The notes beneath the pieces were generated by a model that ran no database searches, was not told where the DNA came from, and saw only the letters and a program-made list of their open reading frames with translations. Of a stretch of DNA of 40,892 bases, positions 8,375 through 16,464 are shown piece after piece; the stretch's first letter is position 1, and every line of letters starts with the position of its first letter. This DNA is from an uncultured Lewinella sp. (GTDB lineage: Bacteria > Bacteroidota > Bacteroidia > Chitinophagales > Saprospiraceae). The position numbers and the translations under genes are program-made. Location: the NCBI GenBank assembly GCA_913057725.1, contig CAJXOS010000049.1, forward strand, positions 1 through 40,892. The letters are read 5' to 3'.

Positions 8375-8403
8375 GAAAGATAAGGGAATCTAAAATATTG
8401 CAA
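8375..8403 (-). promoter_or_regulatory. Candidate promoter for the molybdopterin oxidoreductase
   Basis: On the minus strand, TTG (8403-8401) is followed after 18 bases by TATCTTTC (8382-8375), 7 of 8 to the Bacteroidota -7 box. It lies 23 bases upstream of the ATG. Confidence 0.4.
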
Positions 8404-8470
8404 TTCTTTCGCTATCTTGACCAGTATAGCAAAAAATGCTGTTTTTAAACATTCCTAAAACACCTCCCAT

Positions 8471-8848
8471 ATGAGTTTTCTCAAGGACCTAGTTACCCTA
8501 GATGTTGTTACCGTTACCGGTAAGTTTGTTCTCAAAAAAGAAGCCAAAACAGAAAGCCGTAGAAATGTTCAACGGCACATCATAGATTTCGACTCTATGT
8601 TTAACCAACTGGAAAATGGCTCAGTAGAAACAGACGCCGAAATGCGTATTCTCGCAGCTACGCGAATTGAAATTGATCGCGATACCTACCATTTTGTTAG
8701 TAGCAATTTGACCGAAGCGGATGAAGGCTTGGTGAAAATGCACTTTGATGCTGTTACAGCAGCCACTGAAGGACGTAGTGCGACCTTGGCTCGTCTGATG
8801 CCTCGCGGACTCAGAAGAGGTGATGACGCTAGTGGTGACAATGCATGA
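8471..8848 (+). CDS. Uncharacterised protein, first gene of a coupled pair
   Basis: 125 residues, not recognised. It starts MSFLKDLVTLDVVTVTGKFV and has no clear signal peptide or membrane span. The middle (about 40-100) is mixed helix and strand with many acidic residues, and the C-terminus is a basic/acidic low-complexity tail (RGLRRGDDASGDNA). The last four bases ATGA overlap the start of the 613-residue gene downstream, which implies translational coupling and a shared complex or process. The start ATG at 8471 is the only good choice; the upstream region is shared with the divergent molybdoenzyme gene. Function unknown. Confidence 0.8.
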   Translation: MSFLKDLVTLDVVTVTGKFVLKKEAKTESRRNVQRHIIDFDSMFNQLENGSVETDAEMRILAATRIEIDRDTYHFVSSNLTEADEGLVKMHFDAVTAATEGRSATLARLMPRGLRRGDDASGDNA

Positions 8849-10689
8849 ATGAACGGGTCAAGCACTTCCGAGACTGCTGCCGACTCCTCGACCAGGACAA
8901 GGAGGAGAGCAAGGCCGCAGCCGACTCCTTAGGGCAAATGGTCGAAGAGGACATGCCGCAGGAATACGGCATTCCTTACTCACCGGAAGGCACACTCAAG
9001 ACCAATACGGTTCCAGACGAACAAGCTCGCCATTACCGTGGCTTGTGGCACGAACTGGTTCAACACCTGACGGACCTAGGGTACCTCAGTGATAAGGAGT
9101 TTGTTGCCTATCATAAACGTCGACGGTCGGCAGCAGATGATCCGGTTATATTATCCCCCGTTCTCAAGGCTGCTCGTACTTACCTGGCAGAAGAAGAGTG
9201 GCCAGAACTGGCGGAAATCTATACCGGCGACTTCTCCGACATTCAGTTGTATCATCTGGAGCAGTATCTGGGGCAATTGGTGGAGCGCATTGCTCGCTAT
9301 ACATCTTTTGATGGCGTCTTGCCTCCGCCTGCGGCATATCAGCTCGGCCAAGTCAATTGTTATGGCCGGTCTTTAGCTTATCGCCTGCGTACGCTGATCA
9401 CCTTTGATAAAAAGCTGCACGATGTTTATGTCTGCACGGAGGCAGAGATCGGCTATTTATTCAATCTAGATCAGATTCTAGAGCTAGAGCTCTTAAAGAA
9501 GCCAGATCATGCCATAGACCTACAGATTCCGAAGCGGTTTTGGGAAATCATTGCCGATATAGATGTCCTATATGAAAAATTCCGTGATGCTAAACCTCCC
9601 GGAACACGAAAGCGGACGATTGCACTGGTCTATTCATTAACTGCAAATCGCAGTATGCAGGAAGCTGAAGTATCGCTCTCCGCTAGCCCTTCTCTAGGTA
9701 CCAAACCACGTTGGACAAAGAATCTCGTTAAGGATAGCGAGCGAATCACCAGCCGCCCTTACAACTTTCTGGGTATCCGGATCCTGCAGGTAAAACTGTG
9801 GCAAACCAATTTTTACATTGGAGCTGTAGATGGTACCTGGGGAACAGTCTCGCATGAAGCTGTCGAACAACTAATTGCCCAGGAAAAGGAAATGCTTGCT
9901 GAGGAAAGCCCTCAGCTCAAACGCCGGCAGATAAAGGATCGAGAAAAGCTACTGGCTAGAGCGCAAACGAAGCTGCCAGGAGAATCTACCTATGTAGTGG
10001 GGTTAGCTCCACTGTACACTTTGCTCGCCCACTACCACAGTACAGCCAGTGCTCCGGAAGAAAGTGTAGAAAACATCCTCGAAGACCTCAAGAACCAAGA
10101 TGGTGTTGACGATGAGGCCATCGACAAAAAGGTATTGCATGATGACGCGGTAGGCGAGCTCTATCCGGACGCTGCCAAAAAGCCGCGCCGCAGGGTCGCT
10201 TACACCAGAGTATCGTTCTGGCAAGGCATAAAGCGAGGTATTAAACGAATTGGCCGATGGATAGCCAAGACGATCAAGAAACTACTTGGCCCCATATTCG
10301 GTTTTGTAAAACTCATCCTTGGTCGGATACGATCCAGCATTCAACGGTTCTTCCGTGGATTCCGATACCTCGGCTATTTCTTGCTGGGGAAACCTATTGT
10401 GACGTTAGCTCGCCCCCTAGCAGAAGGTGGGGACCCTATGGTAATGGCCACAAAGTTTGGCCGCGACTGGGATGGCTACAACCTGATCAACGACGAAGCC
10501 CGCCCCGAAGACATCGACCGACATTCTGCGCATATTAAGGACATGAAGGATAGCATGTTCTATTTCATCGACAGCACGGTCAAAATCATCAAAGCCATTG
10601 GCAAGCTTACGCAGCCCGGAGGGTGGGTTTGGCTGGGGCTTAAGATTGCCCGGTTCTTGCTGGAGGAAGTTGTTGATATAATTGTTTAG
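8845..10689 (+). CDS. Uncharacterised large protein with peptidoglycan-binding-like motif and cationic amphipathic region
   Basis: 614 residues, not recognised as a whole, no N-terminal signal peptide. Residues about 308-348 (LGIRILQVKLWQTNFYIGAV then DGTWGTVSHEAVEQLI) match the pattern of the PG_binding_1 fold: a helix with LQ, then Y-x-G-x-x-DG-x-WG-x-x-S-x-x-AV. Residues about 350-375 are a charged helix. Residues about 458-520 are strongly basic and amphipathic (WQGIKRGIKRIGRWIAKTIK, then repeated K/R with I/L/F), like membrane-active helices, and the C-terminal 40 residues are hydrophobic. It overlaps the 125-residue gene by ATGA. An intracellular or specially exported cell-wall/membrane-acting protein is one reading, as inference only. 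A GTTAGG-type repeat tract follows the stop directly. Confidence 0.8.
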   Translation: MNERVKHFRDCCRLLDQDKEESKAAADSLGQMVEEDMPQEYGIPYSPEGTLKTNTVPDEQARHYRGLWHELVQHLTDLGYLSDKEFVAYHKRRRSAADDPVILSPVLKAARTYLAEEEWPELAEIYTGDFSDIQLYHLEQYLGQLVERIARYTSFDGVLPPPAAYQLGQVNCYGRSLAYRLRTLITFDKKLHDVYVCTEAEIGYLFNLDQILELELLKKPDHAIDLQIPKRFWEIIADIDVLYEKFRDAKPPGTRKRTIALVYSLTANRSMQEAEVSLSASPSLGTKPRWTKNLVKDSERITSRPYNFLGIRILQVKLWQTNFYIGAVDGTWGTVSHEAVEQLIAQEKEMLAEESPQLKRRQIKDREKLLARAQTKLPGESTYVVGLAPLYTLLAHYHSTASAPEESVENILEDLKNQDGVDDEAIDKKVLHDDAVGELYPDAAKKPRRRVAYTRVSFWQGIKRGIKRIGRWIAKTIKKLLGPIFGFVKLILGRIRSSIQRFFRGFRYLGYFLLGKPIVTLARPLAEGGDPMVMATKFGRDWDGYNLINDEARPEDIDRHSAHIKDMKDSMFYFIDSTVKIIKAIGKLTQPGGWVWLGLKIARFLLEEVVDIIV

Positions 10690-10691
10690 AA

Positions 10692-10764
10692 GGTTAGAGA
10701 GTTAGGTGGTTTGATAGTTAGGTGGTTCAAAAAAGCTTGGGTGTCTTAGGTGGTTCAAAAAAGC
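10692..10764. repeat. GTTAG/GTTAGGTGGTT repeat tract after a stop codon
   Basis: Two identical 19-base copies TTAGGTGGTTCAAAAAAGC lie at 10718-10736 and 10746-10764; a shorter copy TTAGGTGGTT is at 10702-10711 and a GGTTAG unit at 10692-10697. The tract begins 2 bases after the stop of the 614-residue gene. A related GTTGGTTA tandem tract follows another stop at 20341. Confidence 0.7.
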
Positions 10765-10798
10765 AAAAGAGGCGAACGCCTTACGACATTCGCCCCTT
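10757..10798 (-). terminator. Terminator of the tandem-DUF2911 gene
   Basis: On the minus strand, a 10-bp stem with one mismatch (10798-10789 with 10776-10767) and a 12-base loop is followed by a T-rich run (TTTTGCTTTTTT), 45 bases after the stop at 10843. Confidence 0.65.
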
Positions 10799-10842
10799 AT
10801 GATTCTAGTCCTGCGAATTGTTCTCGCAGTAAAAACTAGTTA

Positions 10843-11940
10843 TTACTTCATCACCTTGATTGGAATACGAGCCATGGTATTCTCCCAACCGATTACCAGG
10901 TGAACGGAATCCTCAGCCTCTACAAAAGTCATAGAAAGTGCTTCCAATGTTTCTGGTGTTTTCTCAGTCTTAGCTGTGTACACCAATACATTTGCACTTG
11001 GGTCGTGGTTTGGAGGACCCCAAGACTGTGGATTCGTGTGAATCATGAATTCCCAGTTGTCCTCGTTCACTTTCGCGAAAAGACCGTAGCGTCCAGCATC
11101 GATCTGAGTACCGTTGATCTCTACATCCTTGAAGAATGTGATTTCCGTAGTTTCATTTGCACCTACACGCCACATCTCACCGTACTTCAACAGGTCACCA
11201 AAGATGGTACGACCTTTCATTTGAGGGCGGCTGTATACAACGCGTACTTGAGGCTCGTTAGCTTCCAACTCATCTTCTTCAACGAAGTTGCGTAGACGAG
11301 AGCGATTTGGGTACTGTACCAAATCCATTGGACTAGCGTTTTCGCCGTCCATAGAAGCAGGGTTAAGACTAATTGGCAAAGCTGCACGAGTCTGATCCCA
11401 TTCGAAGACCATGTTTACGTTATTATCGTCCACCTTTTGGAAACCAATAGTGAAGAACTCACTCACTTCACCTACAGAAGTGGTAGGAACAGCTACTGCT
11501 ACTACATCTTGTGAAACATCGCGATTAGCAGTACCTGCTATAAAGCGTTCTGTAGAAACCTTAATGATCCACTGATCAGGATACACCTGAGCGAACATAG
11601 TGTAAGTACCAGAAGGAATAGTAGTGTTACCAATCGATACTGGCTGGTAGAAGCTTACTTCTGTAGCCTCATTAGCTCCAAGACGCCAGTCTTGACCAAA
11701 AGGTACTAAGCCTCCGAAAATGTGGCGCTCTTTCTTCTGTGGGCGGCAGTACAATACCTTGATCATTTGTGTACGATCGGGATCATCGTCTGAGAGATAG
11801 TTTTGGAAAGCCGCACGGCGTGGGTAGTGAGCAGCGTCCATTGGACTTGCATCCATACCACCAAACTCAACTTCTTGAGCATTGAGTACAGTAAACATGC
11901 CTGCCAACAGGCATACCATAAGCGTAATTCTAACCTTCAT
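10843..11940 (-). CDS. Exported protein with two tandem DUF2911 domains
   Basis: 365 residues with a signal peptide (MKVRITLMVCLLAGMFTVLN, cleavage likely near AQ at 21-22). Two homologous halves follow, each beginning with SPMD-x3-YP-x-R, then a DUF2911 core: first KVLYCRPQKKERHIFGGLVP...WRLGANEATEVSF (about 61-97), second VVYSRPQMKGRTIFGDLLKY...WRVGANETTEITF (about 235-275). DUF2911 is a Bacteroidota-rich family of unknown function; the usual protein carries one copy, so an internal duplication is likely. No sorting domain, so it is probably periplasmic. A TATTTTTG box on the minus strand (12048-12041) is a possible -7 element about 100 bases upstream. Confidence 0.9.
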   Translation of the reverse strand: MKVRITLMVCLLAGMFTVLNAQEVEFGGMDASPMDAAHYPRRAAFQNYLSDDDPDRTQMIKVLYCRPQKKERHIFGGLVPFGQDWRLGANEATEVSFYQPVSIGNTTIPSGTYTMFAQVYPDQWIIKVSTERFIAGTANRDVSQDVVAVAVPTTSVGEVSEFFTIGFQKVDDNNVNMVFEWDQTRAALPISLNPASMDGENASPMDLVQYPNRSRLRNFVEEDELEANEPQVRVVYSRPQMKGRTIFGDLLKYGEMWRVGANETTEITFFKDVEINGTQIDAGRYGLFAKVNEDNWEFMIHTNPQSWGPPNHDPSANVLVYTAKTEKTPETLEALSMTFVEAEDSVHLVIGWENTMARIPIKVMK

Positions 11941-12480
11941 ATTGTTTTGATGATTAAGTGCTGTGCATTAGGAGCGTAAAACGTAGCTCTTTGACAGCCA
12001 CTGGTTTAATGATTAGGTGTCTCCGCGGAGAATTCGAGCACAAAAATACTTATTTGCGCCTTATCCCGACGATTGGTTACCATTCCTTGAAGTAGGATAT
12101 AAATATGATGCAACCGATCAGGATTTTTCTAAAAGCTGCAGTATAGGCACCTAAGTTGGATTACTTCAGTAAGACACATTTTACTTGCAAGAGTTTTCGC
12201 CAAGGCGACATTTTTATATGCTCTGCCGGTAGTTTGTACGCAAAGGCGCCTTACTCAAGCACCAGGTGCTGAGTTGAGATTACTACCGAATGGCCCAAAC
12301 AAAAGAGCCATTCTTGAATTCAGACCAGACCTGGGGAATAATTTCTGTTAAAAAAGCATTACAACTAATAGACGCATTCATGCATCTCTCAATTAAGGTC
12401 TGCTTTTCGATCAAAGTCCTTGCTAAGCAAGCTGCTTTAAGTCGAAACGTATACCATTCGTTCATCTCAAATTTTCATCC
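11941..12480. other. 540-base divergent intergenic region
   Basis: Contains the starts of two divergent genes. Seen inside: a perfect 12-bp palindrome TCTCCGCGGAGA at 12020-12031, and a minus-strand TATTTTTG at 12048-12041. Short ORFs on both strands near 12283-12484 overlap each other and look spurious. No tRNA or recognisable RNA family was seen. Confidence 0.5.
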
Positions 12481-13218
12481 ATGAAAACACCATTAACGCC
12501 CCTCGCGCTTTTAATCGTTTTTCTCTGTGTACTTTCTCTTCCCCTTACTGCACAAGACCAAACATTGCCATTACCGACGCCTCCTGGCACCACGACGACA
12601 ATGGAATTTGAAGAAACTACCTTTGATTTCGGTGATGTCGAAGAAGGAGAAATTGTCCGCCACGTCTTCACCTTCACCAATTCCGGAGATATTCCGCTGT
12701 ATTTATCAGAAGCTAAAGGTAGCTGTGGTTGCACCGTGCCTAAATGGCCACGCGAAGCCATTGCCCCAGGTGAGACCGCTTCTATTACGGTAGAATTCAA
12801 CTCCAAAAACAAAAAGGGCCGCCGAAGCCAACGTGTAACCTTAACAGCAAACACGGAACCTGCTCAGACGATGGTCTACTTGACCGGAGAGGTAATTCCC
12901 AAAGAGGAAGGTGTCATATCTATTGGCGATGAAGTAGAGATTGCTGAAGAGCCGGTAGAACTGGATCCCAGTTGCTTTGCGATCTACCCTAACCCCACGG
13001 CCGAAATTCTTCGTTTAGATCTGGAAGATCACTTAGAAGAAGCCGTTACGGTTAGCATTTACTCTAAGGAAGGCCAACTAATGGCTTTGCGCCGCATCCC
13101 TGCCGCATCCTCTGTGGAGGAATTCCAGGTAGGCCACTACCCTGCTGGTACTTATATCGCCAATGTAGAAGTTGAGGGCAAAAAGCCTGAAGCTAAATGC
13201 TTTGTTGTGGTAGAGTAA
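12481..13218 (+). CDS. Secreted DUF1573 protein with T9SS type A sorting domain
   Basis: 245 residues. Signal peptide MKTPLTPLALLIVFLCVLSL with cleavage near LTAQ (about residue 24). Residues about 40-140 form a DUF1573 (immunoglobulin-like, ASPM/SPD-2/Hydin-related) domain: FEETTFDFGDVEEGEIVRHV, FTNSGDIPLYLSEAKGSCGC, PGETASITVEFNSKNKKGR, VTLTANTEP. Residues about 160-245 (CFAIYPNPTAEILRLDL, VSIYSKEGQL, YPAGTYIANVEVEG) are a T9SS type A sorting domain, so the protein is sent through the outer membrane. DUF1573 proteins in this phylum are common, usually as one domain without this tail. Function unknown. A terminator follows closely. Confidence 0.88.
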   Translation: MKTPLTPLALLIVFLCVLSLPLTAQDQTLPLPTPPGTTTTMEFEETTFDFGDVEEGEIVRHVFTFTNSGDIPLYLSEAKGSCGCTVPKWPREAIAPGETASITVEFNSKNKKGRRSQRVTLTANTEPAQTMVYLTGEVIPKEEGVISIGDEVEIAEEPVELDPSCFAIYPNPTAEILRLDLEDHLEEAVTVSIYSKEGQLMALRRIPAASSVEEFQVGHYPAGTYIANVEVEGKKPEAKCFVVVE

Positions 13219-13243
13219 CAACTATCCAATCAATATGACCTTG

Positions 13244-13278
13244 AAAAAGGGAGTAGGCAGATGCTTGCTCCCTTTTTT
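13244..13278 (+). terminator. Rho-independent terminator after the DUF1573 gene
   Basis: Ten-base arms AAAAAGGGAG (13244-13253) and CTCCCTTTTT (13268-13277) with a 14-base loop end in a T run. It lies 26 bases after the stop; on the opposite strand there is also a T run. Confidence 0.85.
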
Positions 13279-13323
13279 ATTTGAGGATACTAGAAAATCA
13301 AAATAACCTATTTTTACGGTCAC

Positions 13324-14526
13324 ATGATTCCCTTTCCTGACATAGCGAAGCTGGTTGCTCAGCATGAACTCTTCCGCGGTTTCCCAGCGGAGGTGATCGA
13401 GTTAGTGGTCAACCAAAGTGCTGTTCGCCGCCTGCAGGAAGGTGAAATACTGATCCACCCTGGAACGCCTAATGATTCTTTGTACCTCGTACTGGACGGA
13501 GAATTGCGGGTCGTTTTAGAAAATGCCGGTACGCAAGTATCCATTCCTGTTCCACCCGGCGAGTGCATTGGTGAGATGTCTTTAGTGGAAGAGCGTCCAA
13601 CCTCCGCGACGGTAGTTTGCCATGAGGCGAGTCAAGTCTTAGTCATTGCAGAAGACGTGTTCTGGGACCACTTGGCCATCAGCCGGCAAGGGGTAAAGAA
13701 CTTAATGGGCATCATGGCCGAGCGTCTGCACCGTAATAATCAGGCGCTGATGCACGAGATCGAGGAGCAGATGAAATACAAACAGCTGGCCAGAGATCTC
13801 AAAACAGCCGGCAACATCCAAGCCAATATTGTTCCTAATGGTTCTCAACTCTTCCCACAACGCCCTGAGATCGAGGTGTACGCCCGCACTCAGCAGGCAC
13901 GTGCCGTGGGTGGTGATTTTTACGATGCCCTGGCGCTCGATCAAAACCGAATCTACCTCGCCATTGGAGATGCTACTGGCAAGGGTATGCCTGCCGCACT
14001 ATTCATGATGCGCACCTTTACCTCACTTCGATTTCTGGTGAGTAACTGTCCAAGCTTTGATGAGGTACTTCCAGAATTGAACAAGACCTTGTTGAAGAAG
14101 AACAACGACATGATGTTCGTGAGTCTTTGGGCGGGTATTCTTGACTTAAGAACACGCGAGCTGCAATACGTCAATGCAGGCCATCATCCTCCGTTCGCGG
14201 CTTTAGGAGGTAGTACTTTTCAACCCCTGCCAGTGCCCAATGGCCCGATCGTTGGTGTAGTCGAGGAAGCTCAATTTGATGTGGCTACGCTACAAGTTGA
14301 GCCCGGTGATACCATCTTTTTGTATACCGATGGTCTACCAGAAGCTTATGACCCCAACAAAGAAGCCTTTGAAACCGAACGCATCGAACAATCCCTGAAT
14401 AGTCTTCAGGAGCCCAGCATGAAATCTTTGGTACGGGGATTGGAAGCACAGGTAGCCGCATTCGTAAATGGAGCACCTACGCATGATGATCTAACAATGT
14501 TAGCTTTCCGATATGTGGGTAAGTGA
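13324..14526 (+). CDS. cNMP-binding domain / PP2C-type (SpoIIE/RsbU) serine phosphatase
   Basis: 400 residues, cytoplasmic. Residues about 10-135 are a cyclic-nucleotide-binding (CAP effector) domain (FRGFPAEVIELV, GTPNDSLYLVLDGELRV, VPPGECIGEMSLVEERPTSA). A helical linker (about 136-165) follows. Residues about 185-398 are an SpoIIE/RsbU phosphatase with metal-binding aspartates: GGDFYDA (D198), IGDATGKGMPAALFMM, NAGHHPP, LYTDGLPEAYD and HDDLTMLAF. Such proteins usually dephosphorylate an anti-sigma-factor antagonist (STAS protein) in partner-switching control of stress or motility genes. No STAS or anti-sigma kinase gene is adjacent, so the partner is encoded elsewhere. The arginine in the nucleotide pocket (ERPTSA) is kept, so real nucleotide binding is plausible. 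Confidence 0.92.
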   Translation: MIPFPDIAKLVAQHELFRGFPAEVIELVVNQSAVRRLQEGEILIHPGTPNDSLYLVLDGELRVVLENAGTQVSIPVPPGECIGEMSLVEERPTSATVVCHEASQVLVIAEDVFWDHLAISRQGVKNLMGIMAERLHRNNQALMHEIEEQMKYKQLARDLKTAGNIQANIVPNGSQLFPQRPEIEVYARTQQARAVGGDFYDALALDQNRIYLAIGDATGKGMPAALFMMRTFTSLRFLVSNCPSFDEVLPELNKTLLKKNNDMMFVSLWAGILDLRTRELQYVNAGHHPPFAALGGSTFQPLPVPNGPIVGVVEEAQFDVATLQVEPGDTIFLYTDGLPEAYDPNKEAFETERIEQSLNSLQEPSMKSLVRGLEAQVAAFVNGAPTHDDLTMLAFRYVGK

Positions 14527-14611
14527 ATGTAGAGGAGAACGGAGGTATCACTAAGATGCCTCACAAATGTTGTCAGCTATAGCGTCCGTTTCTTAAACTG
14601 AGTCTCTAAGA

Positions 14612-14827
14612 CTAGCTTGGCTCAAAAGCCGTAATGTTGGTAGCTTGAGCTCTTCCTTGACGATCTTCAACGATTTCAAACTCTACAATGTCCTTTTCAT
14701 AAAGCTTGTCGTAGCCAGAATTGTGCACATCTTTCAAGTGAACAAAGACATCTTCCTGTCTTCCTTTCACCTTGATGAAGCCGAATCCTTTCTCGACACT
14801 AAACCACTTAACTACTCCTTGTTCCAT
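14612..14827 (-). CDS. Cold-shock domain protein (CspA family)
   Basis: 71 residues, a single cold-shock domain that binds single-stranded RNA/DNA and melts secondary structure. RNP1 is KGFGFIKV (residues 13-20) and RNP2 is DVFVHLKDV (about 26-34); the start MEQGVVKWFSVEKG is canonical. A TAAATTTG -7 box on the minus strand 86 bases upstream predicts a leader of about 80 nt, in keeping with the long leaders that regulate csp genes. Whether it is cold-induced or constitutive cannot be told from sequence. Confidence 0.95.
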   Translation of the reverse strand: MEQGVVKWFSVEKGFGFIKVKGRQEDVFVHLKDVHNSGYDKLYEKDIVEFEIVEDRQGRAQATNITAFEPS

Positions 14828-15405
14828 TGGTATGGTATAATTGATGATGATTTGATTTGTAATCGGAACAGTGTTAGGGACGATGGTGTTCTCCGATTGC
14901 CGTGCAAAAAAGCAAATTTATTGTGGCGATACCTTCAGGTAAGATTTGATAACCCGAAAATGCTCGCAAAAATACGCTCCTTGATTCATCAAAACAATCT
15001 TTAAAGCGTAAGGAATAAAAAAAGTAGGTCGTAAACCTTACCTCTTATAACCTTTCCAGGCTCAAGAGCGTCAGCGAGAAGAATTTAAGAGCACCTCTAA
15101 TTCATTGATTACGTTACACTTCCGCTTAACAAAGCAGCCTCTAATTACAACGCAACTGGAAAACACTTGGATATAAATGACGGTTCTATCGCTCTAATAA
15201 GTTGTACAGTAATCCGCCTTGATTTAGATAAAAAATCAAATTTATGGCACCATTATCAATAATTCCTGGACTTTACCTGATGAACGTTGCGGGTATTAAA
15301 AGCATTAGCCTCAGGCGGTATTTAGTTGTTTTGAGGGCAAATCACCTCGTGTTCTAATACGCCTCATCCATCGTTCCGTGCAAGAAATTTCCTCATCTTT
15401 AGCAG
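14828..15405. other. 578-base intergenic region between csp and aldo/keto reductase
   Basis: The first 100 bases are the csp leader and promoter. From about 15005 to 15405 no gene, tRNA or clear terminator was seen. The nine-base string CCTCTAATT occurs twice (near 15095 and 15139). AT-rich composition could hide a small RNA, but no conserved structure was recognised. Confidence 0.4.
14913..14920 (-). promoter_or_regulatory. Candidate -7 box of the csp promoter
   Basis: TAAATTTG on the minus strand matches TAnnTTTG exactly. No good TTTG was found about 20 bases upstream, so only the -7 element is supported. Confidence 0.45.
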
Positions 15406-16464
15406 ATGAATAAACCAATGCAGCGAATAGAATTAGCACCCGGATATTCCATTTCTAGGGTACTAAAGGGAGGATGGCATCTAGCTGGTGGACATGGACA
15501 AATTGATCCAGTTCAAGCGATTGAGGACATGAAGGCTTTTGTCGAAGCAGGGATTACCACCTTCGATTGTGCCGACATCTACACAGGGGTGGAGGAATTG
15601 ATCGGCCGATTTTTGAAGCAGTACAAAGACGCCTTTCAGGCAGGTGATTTGAGCCCCGTGCAAATTCACACCAAATATGTGCCTGATTACAATGCACTTC
15701 CAACGTTGACAAAAGCACAAACGGAAGCCGTTATTGATCGCTCTCTTAAACGACTAGGTATAGCACAGTTGGATTTGGTACAATTTCACTGGTGGGATTT
15801 CAATATCCCCGGCTATGTAGAGGCGGCAGGACATCTAGCAGATTTACAAAAGGCCGGTAAAATAAGGCACGTTGGTGTGACCAATTTTGATGCTGCACAC
15901 TTAAATGAATTACTAGAAGCTGGGGTTCCGGTCGTATCTAACCAGGTACAGTACTCTATTCTTGACCGTCGGCCCGCCAGCGACCTCTATCCACTTTGCG
16001 AAAAGCATAACATTGCTCTTTTGTGCTTTGGCAGCGTTGCCGGTGGTTTTCTAACCGATAGGTATCTAAATAGCGAAGCACCTCAGCCTCCTTTTGAAAA
16101 TCGATCATTGACTAAATACAAACTGATCATCGAAGAAAATGGTGATTGGGATTTGTTTCAAGCAACCCTTACTGTACTGCGAGCGATTGCCGATAAGCAC
16201 AATGTAGGCATTGCCGAAGTAGCTGCACAGTGGGTCCTCCAACGCCCGTTTGTGGCGGGGGCTATCATTGGCGCTCGCAATCAGCGACATTTGAACAACT
16301 TGGAAAAGCTGAACAGTTTTACACTTGATCAAAGTGATCTGGATGTGATCCAACAACGCATTGATCAGGCCCAGGGTCCTTCCGGGATCGTGTATGCGCT
16401 GGAGCGCGATAAGACTGGCAAGCACGGCCGTATCATGAAGTACAACTTGAACGAAAAGGAATGA
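15406..16464 (+). CDS. Aldo/keto reductase
   Basis: 352 residues, NADPH-dependent (beta/alpha)8-barrel oxidoreductase of carbonyl compounds. The catalytic tetrad is visible: D54 and Y59 in FDCADIYTG, K90 in HTKY, H128 in QFHWWD. GKIRHVGVTNFDAAHL and SNQVQYSILDRRP match the barrel strands, and IIGARNQRHLNNL is the cofactor phosphate-binding region. The exact substrate cannot be read. Its stop overlaps the start of the NhaC gene by ATGA, so the two are co-translated; whether this reflects a shared task or chance operon building is open. No exact -7 box was seen upstream. Confidence 0.93.
   Translation: MNKPMQRIELAPGYSISRVLKGGWHLAGGHGQIDPVQAIEDMKAFVEAGITTFDCADIYTGVEELIGRFLKQYKDAFQAGDLSPVQIHTKYVPDYNALPTLTKAQTEAVIDRSLKRLGIAQLDLVQFHWWDFNIPGYVEAAGHLADLQKAGKIRHVGVTNFDAAHLNELLEAGVPVVSNQVQYSILDRRPASDLYPLCEKHNIALLCFGSVAGGFLTDRYLNSEAPQPPFENRSLTKYKLIIEENGDWDLFQATLTVLRAIADKHNVGIAEVAAQWVLQRPFVAGAIIGARNQRHLNNLEKLNSFTLDQSDLDVIQQRIDQAQGPSGIVYALERDKTGKHGRIMKYNLNEKE

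Noticed and set aside
12283..12484. Overlapping small ORFs on both strands (60 and 64 residues) before the DUF1573 gene
   Set aside because: They overlap each other, one runs past the true start of the next gene, and neither has a family or promoter support.
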